From: Gongronella butleri
Taxonomy: Eukaryota; Mucoromycota; Mucoromycetes; Mucorales; Cunninghamellaceae
DNA length: 64,000 nt
Assembly: GCA_025201375.1 (NCBI GenBank)
Contig: JAIWZP010000020.1
Coordinates: 310,001-374,000, forward strand
Reading direction: 5' to 3'
Shown: piece after piece, positions 20,668 to 30,915 of the stretch
Layout: each line of letters begins with the position of its first letter
How positions within the stretch are numbered: position 1 is the stretch's first letter
Made by a program: the position numbers and the translations under genes
Notes under the pieces: model-generated
Databases searched by the model: none
Told to the model about the DNA's origin: nothing
The model's input: the letters and a program-made list of their open reading frames with translations, nothing else

Positions 20668-23560
20668 TTAGGCGTCCATGAGAGTATTCAGTGGCGGTAT
20701 GTCCAGCGACAGTCCTTTGTCACGCCTAATTTCATAAATAATATTCTTGGCTGATGATTGTGCATTACAATAAATATTAAAAAAATCAAGAACGTAAGTG
20801 ATTTGCACTTTTTTGGGATTATCGTCATGGTGCGCTACCTGTGGTACCGGCTGTCATAGGGTCGCCGTCAACATCAATCCAATGGTCAAAAGCGGATTGA
20901 ATTGCATAATGACCTTTTGTCTCGTCTTTCAGTGCACGGACAAGGGAATAAAAGCTCGAGGATAGCACATATGCGGTTACAAGGCTCTTTTCGCTCTGGT
21001 TCTCAAAGGATCGAGTACTGGAGAGCCTGGCGCGGTGACACGACAGAGCATGGAGCACGCAAGCGACGACATCATTGTGGCACGTCACTTCCACAAGGAG
21101 AACAGACTCTTGGATAGCTGGTTTCGCCAGCAACATGGACGCAAACATCGCACGCCGGCACGCTGGGATGACTTGCCCACTGCCACGGTGGATGGCATCC
21201 GCATTCATCGTCATGTCCATGATTTTAAATCGGCAACCGCGAACCTGCTCCTCGGTCAATGGCCCTTCCATTGTGCCCCAAACAAAGGCCGATTGGCAGG
21301 CGTCCTTGATCTCGTTCATGTATTGAACTTGCGTTGTATTATCTGTCATCTATCATATTGTTTTAATAAAATGCAAGTCAACAAAAAATGCGGCCGTGTT
21401 TTTTTTTTTACCATGTTGGAAATTTCTTCAGAGCGAGGGCCAAAGCACCAGATGCGCCGTGCCTCCTTTGCATCCCATCCACAAGTGTCGGTCATGAGCT
21501 TTGTGTTTTCTTTCCAATTGACGTAAGGGTCCAAGTCGCCGCGTTCCATGATTGTGAGCAGATCTTTGTCCAGCGGCTCAGCACACATAAACAACCGCAT
21601 GCGTCTGTTTGGTGATCTTGCTAATGCTGTTTTAGATGATTTTTCCGCGATCGTCTCACGGTAGATGGCCGATGTCGCGGTCCTTGTCAAGGCGGGCACA
21701 CGTGTTTTCAAGATTTTAAAGCAGCGGTCCAAGGATTCGGTCGTTGCCCCGGCCACAGAATGCATTCCGCTTGGCACGTCCCTTTCATCGGCTTGTACGT
21801 CGGGGTCAATCTGCGATAGCTAGCGGAGCGCGTCAAGAAGCTTGGGCAGATCCTGCGGATCAGGGACATCCGTGTAAAATTGCATTGTTGGTCGCACAGA
21901 TGGTATGATGTCCTTGAAAGCCTGCGTGTTTTTGAAGCCTGAGGCGGTAATGGTGGTTGTACAGACAAATGTGCTCTCTATGCCGACAAGGCCAATGATG
22001 TTTCCCGCGGGGCAGCTGTCAATTTCCCGTACACCGCTGTTTATGATTTGAAAAATCTTTGTGACCTGCTTCTTGGCGCTGTTGTATGATCCGCGGCGCC
22101 CATAAACATGTGCATTGGCCGCTGTAACATACAATTTGTCACCGACGCGCACGGTTCCCGAGAAAACGCGTGCAAGCGCAAACAATGGATCGTCCTTGGC
22201 TGATGACACGAGTCGGACAATGTGGATCATCAGGGGACCTTGTGGATCGCATTGCAGGAGGGCGTCAGAACACTCGTCGTCGGTCGCCGATGCAGTGTTT
22301 GCCTTGCGACGCGCATTGGTTGCAGCCACTAATGGATGCATCATGGGCATGCGCGCCATCTGCGACTTTACAGGGGAAGGCAGGTGCAGGCATGCAGCAC
22401 CGAGAAGCGCATTGGCGCCTGGCATGAACGCGCGCAAGACTGTATGCAATAATTCATGCCCATCAAGGGCGCGCTCCTCGTCAGACAATGTGATCTCCAG
22501 CTTGGGCATCGTTTCAGCAAAAAAATTGTTCTTGCTGCCATTGAGAATCAGGTCGCTGATCTTGTAAATGGAGTGCAGAACGAGCTTGCAAAAGCCACGA
22601 GAAAATGAACAATTCTCGGTGTCACTGCTTCTTTTCTGCCATCTTCTTGTGTCTGCACAGTAAAATCGGTCACCCCACATGCATTTTAGCAGCTTGGTTT
22701 CCGGCACGCCCATTCGAGCACTATAAATGCGTGCAAATTGATGCAAAGTAAACGCCCAGCCGTGCCTTGTGGAGCCAAACACTACATTTCCGGACCGGGG
22801 ATGCGGTTTGGCGTCCTCTGATGATCCCAGCGATGCCATGGACAAGGAATTGTTCACTTGATCCATGGTGCCAACCAGGAGCTACCAATAAAACAGGCAT
22901 TCGATCAGAAAAAAAAACAAAAAAAAAAATACAATTGTACCTGGTAGACCTGCTCCAAGGTCTTTCCAGCCTGCATGGCCTCAAAAAGTCCATCAATCAT
23001 TAGCACAGCCTGATGATGCTCTCTTTTTGCTTGCTGCAAAAGATGGCCAAGGTGCTCTGACACGGGTTCTGTGCAATTAACAATGACCAAGACGCCATCT
23101 GTGATGCGCAGCGCTCCCTGGATGTGTGCGATGCGGTCCATATTACTCGGAGTGTCCATCACGTTGATCAAGAACGTGTTTCCATGACTGCCTTCCTTTT
23201 CCATGGCTACAATGTCTTCAGGATGGGCCAGCGTGTGATGCATAGGATGAATTGAGCAAAGGATGCTTTCGCCGCGACCTTGAATCTGATCCAGTGGGGG
23301 TAGCACGCCTGCTGCAGCTACCAGGAACCGGATCACTTGCTTTTTGGACTGATCATCAAGGCCAATGATTGAGACATTGCGCATGTTACTCTGGTTGTCC
23401 TGATGGACAGCAAAAAAAAAAAAAAAAGGGGGGGGGAGGGAGGGAAAGGCCCGTGAGATGCCGCAGTCCACGCGTCCTGTGGGACTTGCTACGATGCCTC
23501 AATGGCACTCACCATCATTCCACGAATGTTTTCGGCGGTCCAAGGCTGAAATGTGACGCA
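20668..23560 (-). pseudogene. full-length EF-2 paralogue without GTPase motifs, with an in-frame TAG
   Basis: Five exons (about 23556-23513, 23399-22941, 22881-21412, 21349-20839, 20750-20668) align end to end with translation elongation factor 2. Examples are TAENIRGMMDNQSNMRNVSI at the start, GSTRHGWAFTLHQFARIY, LHLPSPVKSQMARM, ADAIHRGSGQVIPACRRAMF around the diphthamide loop, and the final RRDKGLSLDIPPLNTLMDA. The GTP-binding motifs are lost: AHVDHGKST became GLDDQSKKQ, DSPGHVD became DTPSNMD, and NKMD is replaced by IDGL. Switch I is shortened. A TAG (21822-21820) replaces one codon in LPKLLDALR-stop-LSQIDPDVQ, with the frame intact on both sides. The ATG at 23560 is one base out of frame with the first exon. 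Either this is a young pseudogene or a readthrough-dependent protein with a new role. All splice sites and the C-terminus are intact. Confidence 0.85.
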
Positions 23561-23840
23561 TTGAAATGAAATGAGGACCGGGTATTCTGCTTTATTTTTG
23601 ATTTTGATGGTTTTTTTTCATTGATTTACGCACCTCTTTGATGCGTCAATGGAGTGAGTACCCATGAGTGCAATAGAAGCAGTGATGAGTCATCCCATTT
23701 TTTGCACCAAGATTGTATTGATTCGAGCATTTCCGCCTTTGCGCATGGTCAAATTTACCCATTTTCATGTTTTTGCAGTGCCAATCGACGCCTCAATCGA
23801 GTATAGACAAGAAAAGTGAAAAGAACAGGAGTCAAAAGGC

Positions 23841-23871
<31 letters not shown>

Positions 23872-24599
23872 AAGCTTTGTCCGAGAAATGTTGTGGCACC
23901 TAGACACTTTTGGGCTCACGTAGCCACAATTGTGATTTTAAAATTCAGGCACCTCTTTTTTCCTAATTGAGGTTTGCCAGCCTGCAGCTTGGCCAAGTGC
24001 TTGCAAGTGACGCGTGTGTTCATTTCTCGCCATTGCAACGATTTTTGCAGGAAAAAAATGCAACGAGTGGCATTCGAATTTATTGTGTAGAACAACGAAC
24101 CCGTTATCGATAGAAAAAATGCGTTGTTTTGACTCGTTTTTGGTCAAAAATGCACGCGGATTTTTGTCTTTTCGGCCATTTTGGTCATTTGCTGGCCAAC
24201 AACACCACCAATCGATGCTTGGAACCTCTCAAATAAATCAGCAAGACCATGGCGGTACGAGTCAATTGTCCCTTAATCTAATCTTTTAATGATCTCTGCA
24301 AACTTTGTCATCAAAATTGTATTTATCGAGTGGCACAAAGTGAATCCGAGGATGCCACTAGCCCATTGCCGATAAAATGTTGATGTGGATGAAGCCTTGT
24401 GCCATAGTGTCCACCCTTACAAAGTTGGGCTCCCTAGGGACAATTTGAATGGGAATTGCTTTAACAACTATCATTTTTAGGAGAAATGATAATGTCAGTT
24501 CACCAACGAGGCACCGCAGCGGCCCGAATGCATCCCTTCGTGAACCGGCGCGCTGGAAATCTGATCGGGACGTGACGCGCAAGCATGTCACTCATCATT
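23561..24599. other. non-coding stretch upstream of the EF-2-like gene
   Basis: No gene recognised. An A run lies near 23840-23867. Confidence 0.5.
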
Positions 24600-25450
24600 T
24601 GGAGCTTGCCATCAACAAATCAAAATTTAGTGGTGGCGAGCGTCCAAAACCAAAATCGAAAAATTGGGTTCCCAGGATTGCACCAAACTCACACACAAGA
24701 TGAAGCACATGAAGAAACCGGGAAAAACGACAAAAAGGAGATCGATCCAATTACTCGTTGGTGAGAAATATGTGATTTTGGATTAAATTTCAACCGCAAA
24801 TTGCACCAGGAAACGCGCTGATAATGCTGCGCCAATGCGTCCAAAAGCAAGCGGTGCACCAGGTCCATTGATTTGAAAAGGAACAGACGCGTGTCACTCG
24901 ACACTTGACGCGGGTTTTTACGCGTCGAAAATTGTCTATGAATATAAAACCGCGTCAAACATAGTCAAAACTGTCACTTTTTCAGAGACCACCAATGTCG
25001 CCATACGCAGCGCGCCATGCTCTTGCTGATGGTGCATGTTTCATCAAGATACAGGCACTTTTCGTAAAGATAGCCTTGTAGCGAAAAAACGTGACAAATT
25101 GCATTTTACGCGACAACCAGCCAATGGACCTCCAGGCTTTAATGCTTTTTACCGGTAGATGAAGGGCTGTTCACTATGTGGTGGGATTGGCTTGGCGATC
25201 TGGCGACGAAAATTTCACCAGTTTCCCGAGGTCGACTGCACCCCTTGGAAAATCCGTGGTTTTGGAAAATGGACGTTGCGCGCCATCTAGTGGTAGTAGC
25301 GCGCTGGGGATGGGTTCATTTGAAAGGGAAAGCATGGAATTCGCAGGTACAAACAGGTTTTTTCCTAGTAGATTGTGAAAGGATGGACAAAAAGCTAAAA
25401 TACAATAAAACTGTTTGAATTGGAAAATTCTCGACAACAACTTGATTGAT
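24600..25450 (+). repeat. dispersed repeat R1, direct copy B
   Basis: Shares with 38990-39710 the ordered landmarks AGAAACC..GAAAA, GATCGAT..., AACAGACGCGTG, a TTTTTACGCGTC block, ATTGTCTATGAA, GG.GC...GTTTCATC and TTGCATTTTACGC, followed by TCGACTGCACCCCTTGGAAA. The left-flank 5.4-6.2 kb copy is the same family in inverse orientation. The right end resembles the 5425 end (GAT.AC..TTGATCA pattern) near 25450. Confidence 0.75.
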
Positions 25451-25849
25451 CACCAATTTCATGGCACAGCATGCACCGCGAATATAAGCTTAATGCATAT
25501 GGAAGCAGCTTGATGCGTATTGGATCACGCATTTCTTGGCAATGTGCCTATCTAAACTTCAAATCGTTCCAATTCGAGATTGCTCTCGCTACAGCGATCC
25601 GATCTCTGTCAAATTTGAACCGGTTGTCCTTTACAGGCATTGAAGGCGATACAAAGTTAGAAGGCTTTAATTGTGATATGGGAAAAGAAGATGATCGACT
25701 GCTGAACACAGAGCAAGGAGCGCCAAAACAAGATTCATTTTAAAAAGGCGACGCGTGTGGCAAAGCCAACCCATTTTCTTTCACGTTTTTTTTTTCTTTT
25801 TTTTTTTATCATTTTGTCGCTTTTTTTTATCTTTTGCTCGCGCATTCTC

Positions 25850-27726
25850 ATGGCCAACTACGAGGTGATTGACGACGACTTTCAAGAAGAGGCCACGGTG
25901 GTCCCCTTGGTGCGGCCGGGCATGGGCAAGTCGCGCGCCAAACTGGCCCGGCGGTGCCCTGCTTGCAATCAGTTTTGGACAAACAGTGGCTCGCATCGCA
26001 TTGTCTCGCTCAAGTGCAGCCACACCTTTGGCGAAAGGCAAGCAGCACATTGTTTGACATCACAAGCACATCAAAGCCCGCCGTGCTGACGTTCTTTTTA
26101 TGATTAAGATGTGTTAAGGAAGGGCTCAAAGGCAAGGCTGCACGTGGTCAATGCTGCATCTGCGGGTAACGCTCGGTTAGCTCCGCGCATGATGGCTTTC
26201 CTGACGTCCTTTCTTTTTTTTTTCCCCCTGCTACCACAGCGACTCGTACAGAAAAGCGGATATTCGACCGATTTGGCCATCCAAGGTGTTCCAGGAGGAC
26301 AGCGCGATTGTCAACACGCTCACGGACAAGCTGCGCACGCTGACGGAACAAAACATATCAAAAGAAAAGGACCTTATCCAGGCGCGTCACGACTACGAGG
26401 CACTCAAGGAGAAATTGAAGCAAATCACAGATCCATTGGTAGAGAAAAATACCGCTCTTGTTGGGCACGAGGCATCCCAGGAGCGTCTTCGACAATATCG
26501 CTGCTGCGCCAACCACGTGTTTGCCGAAGAGGTACGAATTGGACCAAAGTGATGAGCAAGGACGATGAATTCATTTTTTTTTTTAGCGCAATGTGGTGCG
26601 TGTGATGACGGCTATGCCAGCGCACGATATGGTGGTGGTGAGCAAGAAGCTGGGGCTTGAGGATTTCGGCCTGGTCAAGTGCAGACCATACGATGCTGGC
26701 GTCCAGGAGACAATTCGGTGCCACACCAAGCTGATTCGCGATGTCAGGACCTCGGAGCGTATTGCTGACAATGGCGCGGGCACAGTGCTCTCGACAGGAT
26801 TGGACAAGACATTGCAACTGATCTCAACAGCCAACAATTGCGTGCTGATCAGGTAAAAATGCGTGAAAGTGGAATAAAATTGCCTTTTGCTCATCTTTTC
26901 TGCAGATATCCCCTGCCTTCTCAAGGATGGTCATGCGAATTTGACCAGGCAGACCCCTCCATCCTGTATTGCGGACTTGCCGACAGCACTATTCAAGTGT
27001 ACGACATTCGCAACACGCGTCATTCCGTCGACGAGCTCAAATCGCCTCTTGTCAAGAGTATGCCCATGCACTCGTTGATCTCTTGCCCCGCCAAATCGCC
27101 CATGACCAAGTCTCTTTATTGCGCCAACATGCAACACACCTATCGATGGGATTGGGGCATGGATGAGCCCAAAGTGCCGACCGCTCTCTCTGTACAACAA
27201 GAGGGTAAGATTCTGCTCAATGAGGGCCGCGTCATGAGGGCACACTCATCCATCTCTGCGCCCCCCTTTTTTTATTTATTTTACAAACAGGCTATCAGCC
27301 CTTTTCCTTGGCCTACGACACTGAGCAGGATCTATTGATGGTGTCGGGTCGACACAAAGGCAAGACATTGTACTCAATTGCGACGCGCGGCGACGTACCC
27401 GGCGCAGAAGTCATCCGTGGCGAGTACGAGAGCGCACACTTTCAGCAGACCATGGTGCGCGCTGACATCCAAGGCGGCACCGCTTGCATTGTCGACAAGA
27501 ACAGCATGGTAAAGTGGAAAATAAATGAAAAAAGAGACCCATTACTCATCCCTCCTCTTTTTTCCAGGTGCGCGTGTGGCGCGACAACGAGGTGCAACAC
27601 ACGTTGGAGTTGGATCGAAAACTGGACGTGCTGGACCTGAAATTCTCGCGCATGCAAGATCGACGGCTACTTTTGGCGCTCATGGACAACAGGCTGCAGG
27701 TGTTTGAGGCGCCCGACGACCAATGA
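25850..27726 (+). CDS. RFWD3-like RING/WD40 E3 ubiquitin ligase
   Basis: Several exons give a RING-type domain at about residues 36-80 (CPACNQFWTNSGSHRIVSLK, CSHTFGERCVKEGLKG, QCCICG), a coiled-coil linker (KVFQEDSAIVNTLTDKLRTL, KEKDLIQARHDYEALKEKLK) and a C-terminal WD40-type propeller. The propeller segments include GWSCEFDQADPSILYCGLAD, STIQVYDIRNTR, QDLLMVSGRHKGKTLYSIAT, VRVWRDNEVQ and the final LLLALMDNRLQVFEAPDDQ. This order and the WTN-x-G-x-HR RING variant match RFWD3, which ubiquitinates RPA and RAD51 at stalled forks in animals. The first intron (26038-26108) begins with GC rather than GT (GGCGAAAG|GCAAGC); splicing there restores GERCVKEG. Later introns include 26532-26586 and 26853-26905. 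The stop is TGA 27724-27726. Nuclear DNA-damage function is inferred from the family. Confidence 0.85.
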
Positions 27727-27838
27727 GCATGTGTGGCGCGGTGCTGATTAAGCACGCGCGCTCTCGGCCCCTGTATCACGTGGCCGCGACTCTAACAATC
27801 AACACGCGATCTGTGGGAAGGTAAGATTTGGGGAAAAA

Positions 27839-27846
27839 TATAAAAG
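27839..27846 (+). promoter_or_regulatory. TATA box of the first questin-oxidase-like gene
   Basis: TATAAAAG 59-66 bases before the ATG at 27905. Confidence 0.65.
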
Positions 27847-27904
27847 GAAGCCGATGTCTGACAAGTTTGCATCACTTTTTTTGCTAGTTTTTCAGCAAAA
27901 TCCA

Positions 27905-29367
27905 ATGGACTTTCAACCACAAACGACTCTACGCCCTGAATTTACACACATTGTGATGCCCGGCATCTCGGCCAAGACAACAGAAAAGGTGGCGCAGCTT
28001 TTGGAGCGGAATCACCGCGAGCACCACGTCTTTTTCAACGACATTGGCTTTACAAAGTAAGTTTTTGTGAGCGTCATCGGCAATTGACCGCGAACTGATT
28101 TTTTTTTTTTGTACAGCCATCTTGTTCATCACCTGCTTGTCGCGTATGCATTTGGATCGGATGAGGTTGCACTTGAAGCCATCTTTGACCAGCATGCTGC
28201 TCACCAGCGCCCCATGCCTCCTGCACTTGATCCACCCGTCACGCATGCCAATTTCGAGGACCATTTGAACAATCGTGACGCGTATACCAGCTACCTCGCA
28301 TTTTTCACAAAGGAAATCGATGCCCACGGCGTCCTGGACACCATTCGCACATGGGTCTTTACGGGGTCTATGCTCGCACACGTTGTAGGTGGTGCGTTCC
28401 ACCCTCTCATCCATATTGGCTATGGCGTCGAATTCTCGCTCCCTGAAATTGTTGCCGAGGGTAAAAAAAAAAAAAAAAAAAAAAAGTGTGCTTTAGGATG
28501 GCGCATTGGCTCACCTTTATTATCGTAAAAGGTCTTGCTATGGCGGCGTGCGCGACGAATTCGCTCGAGAATTACGTACCACGATGGCCAGGGATTGATA
28601 TCAAGGAATTGCTGCCGCTGCCCCTGGCGCAACATACAATCGAGCATCGATGCGCGCAAGACCTGGCTGTAGATCGCGACGCGCTTCTGGGTGTTATGCA
28701 CGCCATTCGCATGGATGCGGTGTTTGACTTTGTGGACGCCGAGCAAGGGACGCAGTCGGTTAAATTGCGCGCGCTGGGAGCTAATTCGCGCGCGATGCGA
28801 GCATTGCTTTCTTATTTGGGGCCATGGCAGACAGAAAAGCCATGGATGACGCGCGACAACGTCAATTCACGCTACAAGGAGCTGTACACCGCGTGCGTTC
28901 TCGCTTACGGCGCTTCTGGCTTTGACAATGACACGAAAGCGGCCGACGACGCGCCTGTGCCTCCGGCAATTCAATTTTTTATTATGCATGGGCTCACATC
29001 TTCGTATTTTGTGCACGTCCTCATCCCGCATCTCGCCATCCACGAGGCTGCAGCGCTCATCGAAGCTCATGCCCTCATGCTCCTTGGCCATTACATTGCG
29101 GCAGGCCGCCCGGCCATCCAAGTGGATCGATTGATGCAATACGCGTCGCGTCGCACCCTCTCGTCGTCATCCGCGCCCATTACTCAGGACTGGGCCACCT
29201 TGTTCAAGGATGCGCTCGCACCAATCGACAATGAGCACCTGCCCAAGACCATCCGCGCCCTTGCTCTTGGCCAGCTCTTATATGGGCAAGAAACAGATGG
29301 CCTTGGCGACGCGTGTTACAAGGCAGCGCTCGCGACTCTCGATGCCCACGGAAAATGGTCTTTTTAA
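27905..29367 (+). CDS. questin oxidase-like protein, paralogue 1
   Basis: Three exons (27905-28056, 28117-28460, 28532-29367) encode about 443 residues of the questin oxidase-like (DUF4243) family, Baeyer-Villiger-type oxidoreductases that open anthraquinone rings in fungal polyketide pathways. Visible blocks are FFNDIGFTNHLVHHLLVAYA, HPLIHIGYGVEFSLPEIVAE, GLAMAACATNSLE, ACVLAYGASGFD, FFIMHGLTSSYFVHVLIPHL and ALALGQLLYG. The conserved His-rich helices suit the family. The start at 27905 is preferred because MDFQPQTTLRPEF aligns with MSFLPKAPLRPEF of the paralogue at 34022; an upstream in-frame ATG (27854) would add 17 residues. Both copies share both intron positions and phases. No other polyketide gene is nearby, so the substrate is open. 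Confidence 0.85.
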
Positions 29368-30227
29368 CCCTTCCCTCTCCAAAGAAATAAAAAAAAAAAG
29401 TAAGTCCAGCACAATTGAAGGATGAAAAAAAGTGGTCTGCCGAAGCCAACGTTAAAAAAAAAAAAGAAGGGAAGTGAACGTGTCAAAGGGCATCTCTTTT
29501 ACGCCAACCTTGTGAAAGTGGACGCTTGGCATTTTGCTGTTCAATTTGGATCATTTATTCGCGCGTCAGATATGTTGTTCCCCTCCATTTTTGATTTTTT
29601 CCCCCTTCGCGCATATTCTACCTGGCAGACTTTTTCCCTTTACCACTCAAACGATCCACTGCCACACGCTCTCGAACGTGACAGAATCGTTTCACAATAC
29701 GAAATCATGTAACTCATTCGAAAGCATTTTTCATTTGCTTAAAGTAAAAAAAAAAAATAATAAATTGATGAAGGGCGAATTGATACTGCGTTATGACACA
29801 ACGACCATGGCCATGCCCAGCCGCGTCATACATATGCCATGGTACCGTAGTACACAGATCAATCTCGCATCCCGTTCAGAGTGCCGCTAAAGGTCGCAGA
29901 AAGCACAATTCCAAATCCCTAAAAGCAAATTCAGCTTCATAGATTCCACAACAAGCAGATTTGATCTCTGACGCGATCCCCTCATTAGCAGGCCCTTCAT
30001 CTTCAACAACCTCAAAATACAGATGGACAACAGATTGGCACTCAACCCAGCATGCGACCTGCTGTTTCTACTGTGTCATCATCTCCCTCCCGCTGTGAGC
30101 AGCATGCCTCTGGGTTTAAAAGTATGTGCCCAAGCAAAAGACGACCAAATTGAGGCGTCGTATTAAGGGGTGTTTCGAGGTCGAATCAGAGAATATTAAA
30201 GAAAAAAAAAAGAAGAAAAATAAAATA
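29368..30227. other. intergenic stretch
   Basis: No gene recognised; several A runs. Confidence 0.5.
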
Positions 30228-30404
30228 GGACCTCATTTATGAAACACGACCCATTTTTGGTCAGCTGATCGCCGCTAACCTTATTCACAGGCATTTCCCA
30301 TTGCTCCAGCTTGAAGGGAACCGCTCTTTTCTTTACTTTCACGTCACTTTTGTTAGAAAGGTTGACCTTTGCCGTCACGTAGGCACTTGAACGAGGAAAA
30401 TCGG
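30228..30404 (-). repeat. left arm of an inverted pair with a conserved peptide frame
   Basis: Read on the minus strand this encodes SSAYVTAKVNLSNKSDVKVK followed by KKRAVPFKLEQWEMPVNKV. It matches the opposite-strand segment 30669-30857. No start codon or stop frame defines a gene here; it looks like a fragment. Confidence 0.75.
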
Positions 30405-30668
30405 CTATGTAGAATGCAAAAAAAAAGGTCACAATAGAGAGCGGAGAGAGCGGAGGGGGCCCCGCTTTTTTTTGTCCTCCCCTTTTTTTTGACAAGGAGG
30501 GCGGCGCTTTTTTGCATTGATTGTGTCACCATCACCATCATGCTGTGGTCTTCCCTCCCCCCATTCACGCCGCAGCATTTTTTTTTTTTTTTTTTTGGAC
30601 AGCTTCGGTCGGGATGTTATCCGAGCCTGGCGATACAATTCACTTGCATCCCCCTTCCCCTTTTTACG

Positions 30669-30857
30669 ACGATTTTCCTGGTTCGAGAGCCTACGTGACA
30701 GCAAAAGTTGACTTTTCTAATAAAAGTGACGTGAAATTGAAAAAAAGAGCTGTTCCCTTCAAGTTGGAGCAATGGGAAATGTCTGTGAGAACGAGGTTAG
30801 CGGCCATCAGCGGACCAAAAACTGGGTCATTTGTTTATAAAAGAGTGAGAGGACCGC
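30669..30857 (+). repeat. right arm of the inverted pair, overlapping the promoter of the next gene
   Basis: Encodes SRAYVTAKVDFSNKSDVKLK then KKRAVPFKLEQWEMSV on the plus strand. Over about 40 codons the differences from the left arm include seven synonymous and about four replacement codons. The 3' part contains the TATA box (30837) of the gene that starts at 30916. Confidence 0.75.
30837..30844 (+). promoter_or_regulatory. TATA box
   Basis: TATAAAAG 72-79 bases before the ATG at 30916, inside the repeat arm; a long T run follows it. Confidence 0.55.
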
Positions 30858-30878
30858 CTGCCCCTTTTTTTTCTTCAC

Positions 30879-30911
<33 letters not shown>

Positions 30912-30915
30912 CCAA

